A stretch of DNA of 64,000 nucleotides, taken from NCBI GenBank assembly GCA_966250015.1, contig CBINFS010000002.1, forward strand, positions 124,001 to 188,000, given 5' to 3'. The DNA comes from CBINFS01 sp966250015. Its GTDB lineage: Bacteria > Bacteroidota > Rhodothermia > Rhodothermales > DASSAV01. Both the position numbers and the translations under genes were made by a program. A model generated the notes under the pieces. That model did no database searches and was not told the DNA's origin. It saw only the letters and a list, made by a program, of their open reading frames with translations. Positions 50,629 through 60,890 of this stretch are shown here, piece by piece; position 1 is the stretch's first letter, and each line of letters begins with the position of its first letter.

Positions 50629-51906
50629 TCAGGTGCCCGCGGCGTAGTCGGTGGCGTAGTGTTCCTGTTCGGCGGTAAGCCGGTCGATTTCGATGCCCAT
50701 CGTGGAGAGCTTGATCCGGGCGATCTCCTGGTCGAGCTCGTCGGGCAGGTCAATGACGCGTGGGCTCAGGTCCTCGCCAGCTTCGTGCTTGCGGACCAGG
50801 TTCAGGTGCGCCATGAACTGGTTCGCGAAGCTCATGTCCATGACTTCGGAGGGATGACCTTCGGCGGCGGCAAGGTTGACGAGCCGGCCATCGGCCAGCA
50901 CGAAGATCTTTTTGCCGTTATCCAGCGTGTATTCGCGGTTGTTGGCGCGGACCAGGCGGACGTCGCGCGTGAGCTCGGCGAGCTCCTTCAGGTTCAGCTC
51001 GACGTCGTAATGGCCCGTGTTACATACGATAGCGCCGTCCTTCATCTTGACGAAGTGGCGGCCGCGGATGACGTCTTTCATGCCGGTGGCCGTGACGAAG
51101 ATGTCGCCGATTTCGGCGGCCTCGTCCATGGTCATTACGCGGCAGCCCTCGAGCGTGGCTTTCAGCGCTGCGGTCGGCTTGACCTCGGTCACGATCACGT
51201 TTGCGCCCATCCCTTTTGCGCGCATGGCCACACCCCGGCCGCAGTGTCCGTAACCGGCGACGACGAAGTTTTTGCCCGCGAGTAGCACCGAGGTGGCCCG
51301 AAGGATGCCGTCGAGCGTGCTCTGGCCGGTTCCGTAGACGTTGTCGAAGTCCCACTTGGTCTCCGCGTCGTTCACCGCATAGACGGGGTAGAGCAGCTTG
51401 CCGTCGGCCGCCATTGCGCGCAGGCGATGCACGCCGGTGGTCGTCTCTTCACTGCCGCCGATGATGTGCTTGGCCAGCTCGGGATATTTGTTGTGGACGG
51501 TGAAGATCAGGTCGGCGCCGTCGTCGAGCGTCAGGTGAGGCGGCTTGTCGATCGAGCGGTCGATGCACCAGTAAAAGTCCTCCACACTCTGTCCGTGCCA
51601 GGCATAGATCTCGACGCCGGCCTTTGCCAGGGCTGCGGCCACTTCGTCGTTCGTGCTCAGCGGGTTGCAACCACTCCAGGCCACTTCCGCGCCACACGCC
51701 TTGAACGTCTCGACCAGCACGGCGGTCTCTTTCGTGACGTGGAGACAGCCGGCGATTTTGTAGCCCTTAAAGGGCTGCTCCGTGGCGTACTGCTCCCGAA
51801 GGCGCATGAGGACCGGCATACGGCTTTCCGCCCATTCGATCCGGAGACGTCCGGCGTCGGCCAGGCCGAGATCGCGTACCTTGTAGGCTCCTTCCTTGTG
51901 ATCCAT
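50629..51906 (-). CDS. ahcY: Adenosylhomocysteinase
   Basis: Hydrolyses S-adenosylhomocysteine to adenosine and homocysteine, relieving inhibition of methyltransferases. The 425-residue protein has the short form lacking the 40-residue insertion. Landmark segments are GCLHVTKETAVL (substrate site), NVYGTGQSTLDGI, the NAD Rossmann motif VAGYGHCGRG and the C-terminal NLAAAEGHPSEVMDMSFA. The 57 bp before it holds no SAH riboswitch. metK lies about 3 kb away on the same strand with only the M36 peptidase between, giving two steps of the methyl cycle. Confidence 0.97.
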   Translation of the reverse strand: MDHKEGAYKVRDLGLADAGRLRIEWAESRMPVLMRLREQYATEQPFKGYKIAGCLHVTKETAVLVETFKACGAEVAWSGCNPLSTNDEVAAALAKAGVEIYAWHGQSVEDFYWCIDRSIDKPPHLTLDDGADLIFTVHNKYPELAKHIIGGSEETTTGVHRLRAMAADGKLLYPVYAVNDAETKWDFDNVYGTGQSTLDGILRATSVLLAGKNFVVAGYGHCGRGVAMRAKGMGANVIVTEVKPTAALKATLEGCRVMTMDEAAEIGDIFVTATGMKDVIRGRHFVKMKDGAIVCNTGHYDVELNLKELAELTRDVRLVRANNREYTLDNGKKIFVLADGRLVNLAAAEGHPSEVMDMSFANQFMAHLNLVRKHEAGEDLSPRVIDLPDELDQEIARIKLSTMGIEIDRLTAEQEHYATDYAAGT

Positions 51907-51963
51907 ATTTTTTATTCTGATTAAACGATTTGCCGGGTGGATTCAATTAACACCATTCAGCCT

Positions 51964-54867
51964 TCATCGGACGATCGTCACCGGGCGCGATTGCCGGTGT
52001 TCGCCGGACGACAGGTGGAGAAGATACACACCGCTCGGCAGGCCGGCAGCATCGAAAAGGATTGAATAGGTACCTTCCTTTTTCCACCCTTCTTCCAGGA
52101 GTGCAATCCGCCGCCCGAGCAGGTCGAACGCTTCGAGGCGCGTAAAGGCAGCTTCAGGGATCGTATAGCTGATCGTCGTGTTGGTTGAGAACGGATTCGG
52201 GAATACCGTGTGGAGGCCGAAGTTTAAGGGGAGCTCGAGCGCATTGTCGAACGTCGACTGATAAAGTGTCGCAGATTTTACACGCCAGTACGCGCTCTGA
52301 TCCATCCGGGACGACGTCGTGAGGCTAAGCCGCACGAAGGCCTGCTGCCCGGCGAAATCGGACAGGTCGAACAGACTCAACGTGCCGCCGGAAGACGTCT
52401 GGCCAGTAAACTCCGGGCTGCCATTGCCCTGCACGGGGACGAGGGCCGTCCACGTTCGGCCGCCATTGGTCGAGAGCTCGAGGCACCCGCCGGCCGTCCC
52501 GCCGAAAGAATAGGCGTGGTCGAGCTCGAGCAGAATCTGCTCGGTGTTGGCGGAAAGATCTATGGGGACGAGCACCAGGCCGACGCCCGCGGTGTCGAGG
52601 CTCGTTCCGGTGCCGGTGAGATACCAGCCGGTCGGTTCTTTCGTCCACCGGCCGTTCGCGCGCGCGACATTTAAGACGTCGGTGCCGAGCACGGTGCCGA
52701 CGGTCATGCCGAACGGGTGTTCCGCTCCGCCAAGCGGCAGCCGGGCGCTGAGGTTGGCCTTGTCGAAGGCCTCGAAGTAATAGCGGACGAGGCCGGGCGT
52801 CGTCGGAACCGGAATGTCACCGGCGTACCAGTCGTCCGCCACCGGTAACAGCGTGACCGGGCCCTGCCACGAGCTGCCGTTGCTCCAGTAAAGGAAGACG
52901 TCTCTGATCGCCTGGGCGTTGCTTTTTACCTGCACTTCGAAATGCAGGGTCTGGCCGTTTCTCATGGCGTTCGTACGGGGGTCGTGAGCGAGCGCCGGCA
53001 ACATCGTGCCTGCTTCGATGAGGCCTCGAGCCTGCAGGATCGACAGGAGGTCGCCGCTGTGGGCGCCGTCGTAGAGGTCTCTATCCGCCTGCACCAGTGC
53101 TTCGGCGGCGTCTGCAAAAGTTGTTGGAGGATTCAGGTAAGCGAACGACGCGAGTGCGAGGCGGTCGGTGATTTCCCTGCCGAGGCGAGCGTAGATCTCC
53201 ATCATAACCGACGCCCAGAAGTTGCCGTCGTCGTAAATCGCCCGCTCTCCGGCAAAGCGGCAGCCGTCGCGTTCGGTATCGTCCGGGTCGTCGCACCGGG
53301 TGTCTTCGGGATAGCGTCCGGTATGGTCGATCCTGCGCCCGTTCCACGTCTCGTTGCCGTCCCAGAAGAACAATTGACGCCAGTCGCGGAAGGGGACGGT
53401 GGCGCTTTCGATTTTGGCGCGTACGTACGAGGCGGCCCAGTAGTCCGCCCATCCTTCGTGGAGGGCCTGTCCTTCGAGCGTGCTCCGGATACCCGGCGCC
53501 GCGTATTCCATGAGGGCGTGGCCGTATTCGTGCCATATAACGAATGCGTCCTCTGCATCGTCAATACCGCCGGTCCCGAACGCGATGGCATTCTGCTCCG
53601 GATAGTAGTACGACAGGTCGTCCCTGCCGAGGCCGTGAGGATTGACGAGGATCGGCCCGCCCTGCACGTCACGGCCGACGTCGAGCGACTGGGCGTAGCG
53701 CCGGCTCTTATCGATGTGGTAGTAGGCCATCACGGCCTCGAAGAAGTCGTTCTCGCGCCCGTAGCGGAAGGCGTGGGGGTCTTCTTCTACGGGTACGTTG
53801 TACGCGCTGCCGCCAACCCAGGGGTCTCCGGTGATCTCGACGTAGGGACCGATCAGGCGGTACAGGCCGTCCGATCCAGCGGTTAGGTCAGGAAGCGTGA
53901 CTTCGATTCGCTGGGCATTCAGCTCGGGGATGGCCGCGTCGTAATCGTCCGCGCTGGTCCCCGCGATGTAGGGGGGTGAATAGCCTGAGCCTGCCGTTGT
54001 GAGAGGGTCCGGATCGAAGACGAGCGCCGATCCGTCCACCTTAATTCCCGCCTCCCGTTCCGCACGGTATGAGGACTCAGCTATTAAAACCACCGGGTCG
54101 GTCTGCTCGTCGGCCGGTTCGGTGTTTTCGTCTGATCGAGGATGGGTGGACTGCTCGGTGAGCCGGATAACGTCCCCCGTGTGTGCATCGACAAGGACTT
54201 CCCATTCGGTGACCGGCTTTCGCGTCCAGGCGACCATGCGCCAGGCCGGGCGTGGTTCCGGCTCGGGGTAGATCAGCAGCTCCGGTTCACGGACGCGAAG
54301 CGTGTCCGTTGAAAAAAGCTTTGCCGCGGCGGCGACGGCTTCCGTTTCCGGTATCAATGGGGTGACGTTCGCCCGCGCGTGTTCAGGCGAGATGGGGACG
54401 TAGCCACTCACGATCGTGGCTTCCCGTCCCTGCCGGTCCAGGTTCACCTTAACCCGGCTGCCGTAGACGGGAAGGCCTCTGAACGTCTGCCGGAACGTGA
54501 CGTGGTTGCTGTAACGTCCCCTCTCGACCTGCTCCAGATCGAGGTCCGACGCGGAAGCGTCCCAACCGAACTCGGGGGCGACCCGCCTGATTATCCGACG
54601 GGCACGCTCCTCGGCCGGGCCGATCGTTTCATCCCCCGAGATCTGCCGGTAGGCTGCCCGGAGGAGGCCGGTTTTCGTATCGATGCGTCCCCCCCGAACG
54701 GCCTGCGAACGGTACGACGCCGGTGGGCCGGAGCGTTCGAGATGCTGCCGCCCCTGCCGGCTCAGCACTGCCCGCCTCGGTTCATCACCCCGCGCCTGTG
54801 CAAACGCCGCTTCGACTCGGAAGAGCTGCAGGATCAGCAGGAGAAGTATGACCGAAAACCGTACCAT
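51964..54867 (-). CDS. M36 (fungalysin-type) metallopeptidase with T9SS domain
   Basis: A 967-residue secreted zinc peptidase. From the ATG at 54867 it has a signal peptide (ILLLLILQLFRVEAAFAQ). An FTP-type propeptide region follows (TFRQTFRGLPVYGSRVKVNL; then a PepSY-like part). The catalytic domain has HEYGH at residues 446-450, with a downstream Glu in LHEGWADYWA. A C-terminal beta-sandwich and a T9SS type A sorting domain end it (FPNPFSTNTTISY; LPSGVYLLHL). It should be exported across the outer membrane and matured there. It sits between metK and ahcY without an obvious functional link. Confidence 0.92.
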   Translation of the reverse strand: MVRFSVILLLLILQLFRVEAAFAQARGDEPRRAVLSRQGRQHLERSGPPASYRSQAVRGGRIDTKTGLLRAAYRQISGDETIGPAEERARRIIRRVAPEFGWDASASDLDLEQVERGRYSNHVTFRQTFRGLPVYGSRVKVNLDRQGREATIVSGYVPISPEHARANVTPLIPETEAVAAAAKLFSTDTLRVREPELLIYPEPEPRPAWRMVAWTRKPVTEWEVLVDAHTGDVIRLTEQSTHPRSDENTEPADEQTDPVVLIAESSYRAEREAGIKVDGSALVFDPDPLTTAGSGYSPPYIAGTSADDYDAAIPELNAQRIEVTLPDLTAGSDGLYRLIGPYVEITGDPWVGGSAYNVPVEEDPHAFRYGRENDFFEAVMAYYHIDKSRRYAQSLDVGRDVQGGPILVNPHGLGRDDLSYYYPEQNAIAFGTGGIDDAEDAFVIWHEYGHALMEYAAPGIRSTLEGQALHEGWADYWAASYVRAKIESATVPFRDWRQLFFWDGNETWNGRRIDHTGRYPEDTRCDDPDDTERDGCRFAGERAIYDDGNFWASVMMEIYARLGREITDRLALASFAYLNPPTTFADAAEALVQADRDLYDGAHSGDLLSILQARGLIEAGTMLPALAHDPRTNAMRNGQTLHFEVQVKSNAQAIRDVFLYWSNGSSWQGPVTLLPVADDWYAGDIPVPTTPGLVRYYFEAFDKANLSARLPLGGAEHPFGMTVGTVLGTDVLNVARANGRWTKEPTGWYLTGTGTSLDTAGVGLVLVPIDLSANTEQILLELDHAYSFGGTAGGCLELSTNGGRTWTALVPVQGNGSPEFTGQTSSGGTLSLFDLSDFAGQQAFVRLSLTTSSRMDQSAYWRVKSATLYQSTFDNALELPLNFGLHTVFPNPFSTNTTISYTIPEAAFTRLEAFDLLGRRIALLEEGWKKEGTYSILFDAAGLPSGVYLLHLSSGEHRQSRPVTIVR

Positions 54868-55025
54868 CAGGAAAAACGTCCGGTAAATCTCCGGCAAAAG
54901 AGCAACAAAAGCACGGGGTAAGGTCGTTCGGCGAAGCGCAGGTATGTGTTTCCGAAACGCACCGTGATTGCGGGGCCTTTCAGTGCAAGGTGCATCAACG
55001 AACGACATGGATGCGTGCGGGATCC

Positions 55026-55064
55026 AAAAAGTAGCGGGGTACCCTCGGCTGAGGCTACCCCGCT
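55026..55064 (-). terminator. Terminator after metK
   Basis: Read on the minus strand, AGCGGGGTA and TACCCCGCT pair over 9 bp, and CCTC with GAGG over 4 more, around the loop AGCC with one mismatch. ACTTTTT follows. It lies 19 bp after the metK stop, so metK does not run on into the M36 peptidase gene. Confidence 0.8.
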
Positions 55065-55083
55065 TGAAGACGAAATAGGAAGA

Positions 55084-56256
<1,173 letters not shown>

Positions 56257-56616
56257 TAGCCTGATCAGATGGTTGGTATAAAAATTAACTGGAATGGAAA
56301 ACGGTCGGTTAACGCACCGGCAGGATGATTGGTTCGACCGAACAGTAAACAAAAGTCTGCGCCTCGCGTGTGATACTCTGCTTCCCTGAAAATTAAACGT
56401 GCTCCGATCCCATCATTTTTACGTTCCTGAACGGCTAAACGTGGGCTAATTCGGCACGCAAAGGGGGTTGCCGGGCAAATGATTGCTTCTACTGAAGTCC
56501 TGCCTTAATTTTGAACGTTTAATTTCGTCCAATTGGGCTAAAAATAAGGAGTCGTTACCGCTCGGGTGAGGGTATACGGCGTGAGATAACCATTCATTGC
56601 AACGGAGGCATTGAGC
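56257..56616. promoter_or_regulatory. Divergent metK/acpP intergenic region with a candidate acpP promoter
   Basis: This 360-bp gap has no supported gene. TAATTTTG at 56506-56513 matches the Bacteroidota -7 consensus TAnnTTTG, with TTG at 56483-56485 exactly 20 bases upstream as a -33 element. Transcription would start about 100 bases before the acpP ATG. A short inverted repeat GTTCG/CGAAC (about 56326-56337) lies nearer metK. No metK promoter was found with confidence. Confidence 0.45.
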
Positions 56617-56862
56617 ATGGCAAACGATATCGAATCGAAAGTCAAAGCGATTATTGTAGAGAAACTGGGTGTTGACGAATCCGATATCACACGGGAGGCA
56701 TCGTTCACGAACGATCTCGGCGCTGATTCGCTCGATACGGTAGAGTTGATCATGGAATTTGAAAAGGAGTTTGATACGACCATTCCCGATGAGGATGCGG
56801 AGAAGATCTCGACGGTTGGGGAGGCGATCGACTATCTTCAGCAGAAAGTTGGCCAATCCTGA
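56617..56862 (+). CDS. acpP: Acyl carrier protein
   Basis: Carries growing acyl chains on a phosphopantetheine arm in fatty-acid synthesis. The 81-residue acidic protein has the modified serine S38 in the DSL motif (GADSLDTVELIMEFE). The ATG at 56617 has GGAGG (56604-56608) 8 bases before it, which decides the start. fabF follows 104 bp on. A strong terminator lies between the two, so acpP can be made in excess of fabF. Confidence 0.97.
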   Translation: MANDIESKVKAIIVEKLGVDESDITREASFTNDLGADSLDTVELIMEFEKEFDTTIPDEDAEKISTVGEAIDYLQQKVGQS

Positions 56863-56878
56863 TCATGGCGTTCGATAT

Positions 56879-56933
56879 TACCCGGCAGCGCTCGCTCTGA
56901 CGATTGGGGTGTCTGCCGGGTATTGATTTTTTT
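56879..56933 (+). terminator. Terminator between acpP and fabF
   Basis: TACCCGGCAG (56879-56888) and CTGCCGGGTA (56913-56922) form a perfect 10-bp stem with a 24-base loop, followed by TTGATTTTTTT (56923-56933). It would stop most transcripts after acpP and let some continue into fabF, 34 bp downstream. No separate fabF promoter was found. Confidence 0.8.
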
Positions 56934-56966
56934 GCCGCTGAGTTTTGTCACTTCAGGAGCAATTCT

Positions 56967-58226
56967 ATGTCGTATGGACCGCGAAGGGTAGTTGTAACAG
57001 GTATGGGGGCTCTTACCCCGATCGGGCTTTCCGTTGAATCGTTCTGGGAAGCGATGATGCGGGGAGAGAGTGGCGCCGCTCCCATCACGTATTTTGACAC
57101 CGAAAAGTTCGATACCAAGTTCGCTTGCGAGCTGAAAGGGTTCGACCCGCTCGAGTTTATCGACCGGAAGCTTTCCCGGCGAATGGATCCTTTCGCGCGG
57201 TATGCGCTCGCTGCCGCCACGATGACCATCAAAGACGCCGGAATCGATGCCGAATCGATGTCTCAAGAAGAGAAGGACCGTATCGGTGTCATTTTTGGCA
57301 GCGGCATCGGCGGCATTCAGACCTTTCACGAACAGACGCAGATCTACATCGAAAATGGCGTCCAGCGCATGTCGCCATTTTTTATTCCGATGCTCATACC
57401 GGACATCGCCGCCGGGCACATCTCGATCCAGTACGGCTTCAGGGGGCCGAACTATTGTGTCGTTTCGGCCTGTGCGACGGGTAACAACAACATCGGCGAC
57501 GCCTACGCGATGATCCAGCGGGGCTCGATCGACGCCGCCATCTGCGGTGGCAGCGAGGCGTCCATTTCCGAGCTTGGTGTGGGTGGTTTCAACTCGATCA
57601 GGGCGCTATCCACGCGGAACGACGACCCGAAGACGGCCAGCCGCCCATTTGACGCCACACGCGACGGCTTCGTCTTAGGTGAAGGCGCCGGCGCCCTGTT
57701 CCTCGAAGAGCTGGAGCACGCCAAAGCGCGGGGCGCGCGAATCTACGCAGAGATCATCGGCATCGGTATGTCGGCGGATGCTTACCACATGACGGCCCCT
57801 GACCCGGAAGGAGAAGGCGCCGCCCTGGCCATGCGCGCCGTGCTCAGAGATGCGAATCTGAAACCTGAGGACGTGGATTACCTGAACATGCACGGGACGT
57901 CAACGCCGCTTGGCGACGTCGCGGAGACCAAGGCCATCAAGCGCGTCTTCGGCGAGCATGCCTACAAGATGAACGTCTCGTCGACCAAAAGTATGACGGG
58001 CCACCTCCTGGGGGCCGCCGGCGCCGTTGAAGCCATCGCTTCGATTCTCGCGATCGTCAACGACCGTGTACCGCCCACCATCAACTTCACCACACCGGAT
58101 CCCGAGTGCGACCTGAACTACACGTTCAATGAGCCCGTCAGCCGGACGGTGAACGTGGCCATCAGCAACGCTTTCGGCTTCGGCGGGCACAACACGTCGG
58201 TCGCCTTCCGTAAGTACGAGGAGTAA
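56967..58226 (+). CDS. fabF: Beta-ketoacyl-ACP synthase II
   Basis: Condenses malonyl-ACP with acyl-ACP to elongate fatty acids. The 419-residue thiolase-fold protein has the catalytic triad C169 (VVSACATGNNN), H309 (NMHGTSTPLGD) and H346 (GHLLGAAGAVE). AGGAG (56955-56959) lies 7 bases before the ATG at 56967, fixing the start. It follows acpP on the same strand with a terminator between. The usual third member of this cluster, rnc, is elsewhere in the window. Confidence 0.96.
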   Translation: MSYGPRRVVVTGMGALTPIGLSVESFWEAMMRGESGAAPITYFDTEKFDTKFACELKGFDPLEFIDRKLSRRMDPFARYALAAATMTIKDAGIDAESMSQEEKDRIGVIFGSGIGGIQTFHEQTQIYIENGVQRMSPFFIPMLIPDIAAGHISIQYGFRGPNYCVVSACATGNNNIGDAYAMIQRGSIDAAICGGSEASISELGVGGFNSIRALSTRNDDPKTASRPFDATRDGFVLGEGAGALFLEELEHAKARGARIYAEIIGIGMSADAYHMTAPDPEGEGAALAMRAVLRDANLKPEDVDYLNMHGTSTPLGDVAETKAIKRVFGEHAYKMNVSSTKSMTGHLLGAAGAVEAIASILAIVNDRVPPTINFTTPDPECDLNYTFNEPVSRTVNVAISNAFGFGGHNTSVAFRKYEE

Positions 58227-58241
58227 ATAAGGGGCTGGCGT

Positions 58242-59267
58242 TTAGCCGGCAGAGCCTCCGGCATATTCCCGCCGGACGATCGAGGCCCCTTCGACCATCG
58301 CTTTCAACTTTGCACGTGCCGCCCAGCGTGCCGTCTGGCTGAACCCACAGTCCGGTGTGACGACGAGTTTCTCCGGAGGTGCGTACGCGAGGGCGGCACG
58401 AATGCGTTCGGCGACGAGGGACGGCGGCTCGATGAAGTAGTTTTTGACGTCTACGAGGCCCGCTGCGGCGGTTTTGCCCGCTTCCACGACGTCCCGGAGC
58501 AGGTCGAGCTCGGCGAGTTCCCGGTTCGCAAATTCGAGCGCCAGCTCGTCCGTCCGGGCATCCAGAATGTAAGGGAAGAGTGGCCTGTACGTCCGATGTG
58601 CCACAGGCCGTCCTACGAAGTTGCCGAAGCACAGGTGGAGTCCGATGCGAGCCTGCACCCCGCTAACGGTATGGTTGAATAGATCGACGAAGGCGGAAGG
58701 ATCGTCGGGGTGGACCGCGTAGGACGGTTCGTCGAGCTGGATGAAGTCCGCCCCTGCCCGGTCGAGCGCCTTCATCTCCGCGTTGATGATGTCGGCGAGG
58801 GCGTAGGCTGCTTCCATCCGATCCTTGTAAATCCTGCCCGGCAAGATTCGACCGGCCAGCGTAAAGGGGCCGGGACAGGGCACCTTGATCGGCTTCGACG
58901 TACGGGTTCTAACGTACTCGTATTCGGCAACCAGGCCGAGCCCGTTCGGGGCTGTGATCGGTTCTTCCGCCTCGAACTTTTCGCGCTGGTCGTGACCGGC
59001 GGGCCCGAGGCGCCGCTCGGAGGGCACCTCGCGCAGTCCCGTCAGCTTGCCGTAGAAGTCGGCGGTGAAGAAGCCGAATCGCCGCATCTCGCCGTCGGTG
59101 ATCACGTCGACGCCGGCGTCCTCCTGGTCTCTCACGGCCATATCGACGGCGTCGTCGAGCGTCTCCTTGATGTCCTTCGGTCCGTACTGTCCGGCCTTGA
59201 TGGCTTCGACCGCGGTGATGAACCAGGATGGCCACGCGTAACTACCAATCACACTCGTCTTCAGCAT
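58242..59267 (-). CDS. MetE-core (cobalamin-independent methionine synthase II-type) methyltransferase
   Basis: A 341-residue protein equal to the C-terminal half of MetE, as in archaeal-type core MetE proteins. The zinc ligands are in place: H211 and C213 (IGLHLCFGNF) and C307 (TPDCGF). The N-terminal half that binds methyltetrahydrofolate polyglutamate is absent. Family members pass a methyl group to homocysteine or another thiol, and the methyl donor of core forms is uncertain. It is the last gene of a four-gene minus-strand run (UroD-like, SIS, SDR, this), 39 bp after the SDR gene. Confidence 0.85.
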   Translation of the reverse strand: MLKTSVIGSYAWPSWFITAVEAIKAGQYGPKDIKETLDDAVDMAVRDQEDAGVDVITDGEMRRFGFFTADFYGKLTGLREVPSERRLGPAGHDQREKFEAEEPITAPNGLGLVAEYEYVRTRTSKPIKVPCPGPFTLAGRILPGRIYKDRMEAAYALADIINAEMKALDRAGADFIQLDEPSYAVHPDDPSAFVDLFNHTVSGVQARIGLHLCFGNFVGRPVAHRTYRPLFPYILDARTDELALEFANRELAELDLLRDVVEAGKTAAAGLVDVKNYFIEPPSLVAERIRAALAYAPPEKLVVTPDCGFSQTARWAARAKLKAMVEGASIVRREYAGGSAG

Positions 59268-59306
59268 AGACTTGCCTCCCGTTGTGTTCCATGCGTCAAA
59301 AGGGGG

Positions 59307-60089
59307 TTAGTGAACGGTCCATCCGCCGTCGACCGTCAACACGGCGCCGGTCACGAAGGCGGCCTGCGGTGAAGCGAGGTAAAGCGCGGCCGCTGCGACG
59401 TCTTCGGGCTTCCCGAAATCGCCGGTAAGGGGTTGCAGGTCGCGCAGGCGCTCTCGGATGGCAGGATTCGATTGCGCACGCACGCTCATAGGGGTTTCGA
59501 TCAGCGCCGGGCAGATTACGTTGGCCCGGATGTGATACGGAGCATAGTAGCTCGCGATCGAACGCGTGAGACTGATGATCCCGCCTTTGCTTGCCGCATA
59601 GGCGTGCGTGGCAAAGTCCCTGTCCCCGCCGACGAGCCCGAGCACCGAGGAAAGGTTCACGATGCTCCCACCGCCTCTATCGATCATCGCCCGCACGGCG
59701 TATTTACAGCACAGGAAGACGCTTTTGAGGTTGACGTCCATCACACGGTCCCACGCTTCCTCCGTACACTCATCGACCGGTCCGTCACCCCACCGACGTC
59801 CGCTTACCCCTGCGACGTTGAAGAGGACGTCCGGCCCGCCGTACCGTTTCGACACGTGCTCGAAGGCGGCCTCCACCGACCGGGCGTCGGTGACGTCAGT
59901 TTCAATAAATACTGCCTCGCCGCCTCGTTCGGCGATTTCCCGGGCGGTAGCGGCCCCGGTTTCGGGGTTGATCTCGACTGCCGCGACCGCCGCGCCGCAG
60001 CTTGCAAAAAGCAACGCGGCCGCCCTACCGATTCCCCCTCCGGCGCCGGTTACGATCGCACATTTGCCTTTGAGCAGGTCGGTGTCCAT
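59307..60089 (-). CDS. SDR family oxidoreductase
   Basis: A 260-residue short-chain dehydrogenase/reductase of the classical type. The cofactor motif TGAGGGIGRAAAL opens it, NNAG is replaced by NVAG (VLFNVAGVSG), and the active-site YxxxK is in HAYAASKGG, with the catalytic Ser in IVNLSSVLG. The C-terminal VTGAVLTVDGG is usual. The substrate is unknown; the neighbours suggest a sugar, polyol or carbohydrate derivative. It follows the SIS gene by 12 bp. Confidence 0.9.
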   Translation of the reverse strand: MDTDLLKGKCAIVTGAGGGIGRAAALLFASCGAAVAAVEINPETGAATAREIAERGGEAVFIETDVTDARSVEAAFEHVSKRYGGPDVLFNVAGVSGRRWGDGPVDECTEEAWDRVMDVNLKSVFLCCKYAVRAMIDRGGGSIVNLSSVLGLVGGDRDFATHAYAASKGGIISLTRSIASYYAPYHIRANVICPALIETPMSVRAQSNPAIRERLRDLQPLTGDFGKPEDVAAAALYLASPQAAFVTGAVLTVDGGWTVH

Positions 60090-60101
60090 TGTGCCGATCT
60101 C

Positions 60102-60881
60102 CTAACAGCCGCATCCATAGGCCCGCCGCACGCGAGCCCGGTAGTCGTCGTAACACTGGTCGAAACGCTCCCTGGCGCCCTCGCTTCCCAGGAAGAACGA
60201 GCTCGACAGCACGAGAGGCGGGTGGCCGAGGGCCGTCAGCTTCTCGGCGACCAGGCATTTGAGGGTGTTTGCAACGGCAACGCCCCCGATGGTTGAGCCC
60301 GGACCGACGAGGTCGTCGAGCCCTTCGATGCGCACGAGCGCGTCGCCACCCGGGGTGGCGTTGTCAATCGTGATGTCCGCAACGTCCGGCAGACGCTTAC
60401 CGGAGCTGTGCCGGGGTTCTGCCGCAAGGCAATGCGCAAGCGAGACGACGGCGATGACCGGCAGGCCGAGCTTTTTCGCTTCGAGCCCGACCTCCACGAC
60501 CACCTCGTTGACGCCGCTGTTCGAGAAAATGATAAAGCTGTCGGGCGGCTCGATCACGAAGTTGCGCAGGATCGTTTTGCCGAGCCCTTCCACGTGTTCC
60601 AAATACATTGCCTGGCGCTGTCCGTTTGCCCCTACCACCGTATTGTGATAGGTCAGCGAGAGCTCGACGATCGGATGGAAGCCGGGAAAGCTGCCATGCC
60701 GGGGGAAGACTTCCTCGACCGGGATCCTGGAATGTCCGGTGCCGAAGAGGTGGACGAGCCCCCGGGCAGCGATGGTGTTTGCGCAGATCTCAGCCGCCTG
60801 GTCGATGGCGTCCATCTGCGTTTCGCGAATGCGCCGGAGGATGGCTTCAACGGCATCCAGGTAAGCGAGTCCTGCCTGCAT
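60102..60881 (-). CDS. SIS domain protein (UPF0309 type)
   Basis: A 259-residue sugar-isomerase-fold protein of the UPF0309 group. The phosphosugar-binding start is VHLFGTGHSR, and a second loop is FIIFSNSGVNEVVVE. Such proteins bind or isomerise phosphorylated sugars or sense them. Its C terminus is Cys-tagged (AYGCGC). The start is an ATG at 60881, 9 bp after the UroD-like stop. The specific sugar is not known. Confidence 0.88.
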   Translation of the reverse strand: MQAGLAYLDAVEAILRRIRETQMDAIDQAAEICANTIAARGLVHLFGTGHSRIPVEEVFPRHGSFPGFHPIVELSLTYHNTVVGANGQRQAMYLEHVEGLGKTILRNFVIEPPDSFIIFSNSGVNEVVVEVGLEAKKLGLPVIAVVSLAHCLAAEPRHSSGKRLPDVADITIDNATPGGDALVRIEGLDDLVGPGSTIGGVAVANTLKCLVAEKLTALGHPPLVLSSSFFLGSEGARERFDQCYDDYRARVRRAYGCGC

Positions 60882-60890
60882 ATATCAATT

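Noticed and set aside
56257..56616. SAM riboswitch ahead of metK, or SAH riboswitch ahead of ahcY
   Set aside because: None of the conserved helices or loop motifs of SAM-I, SAM-II or SAH aptamers could be read in the metK leader, and the ahcY leader is only 57 bp.
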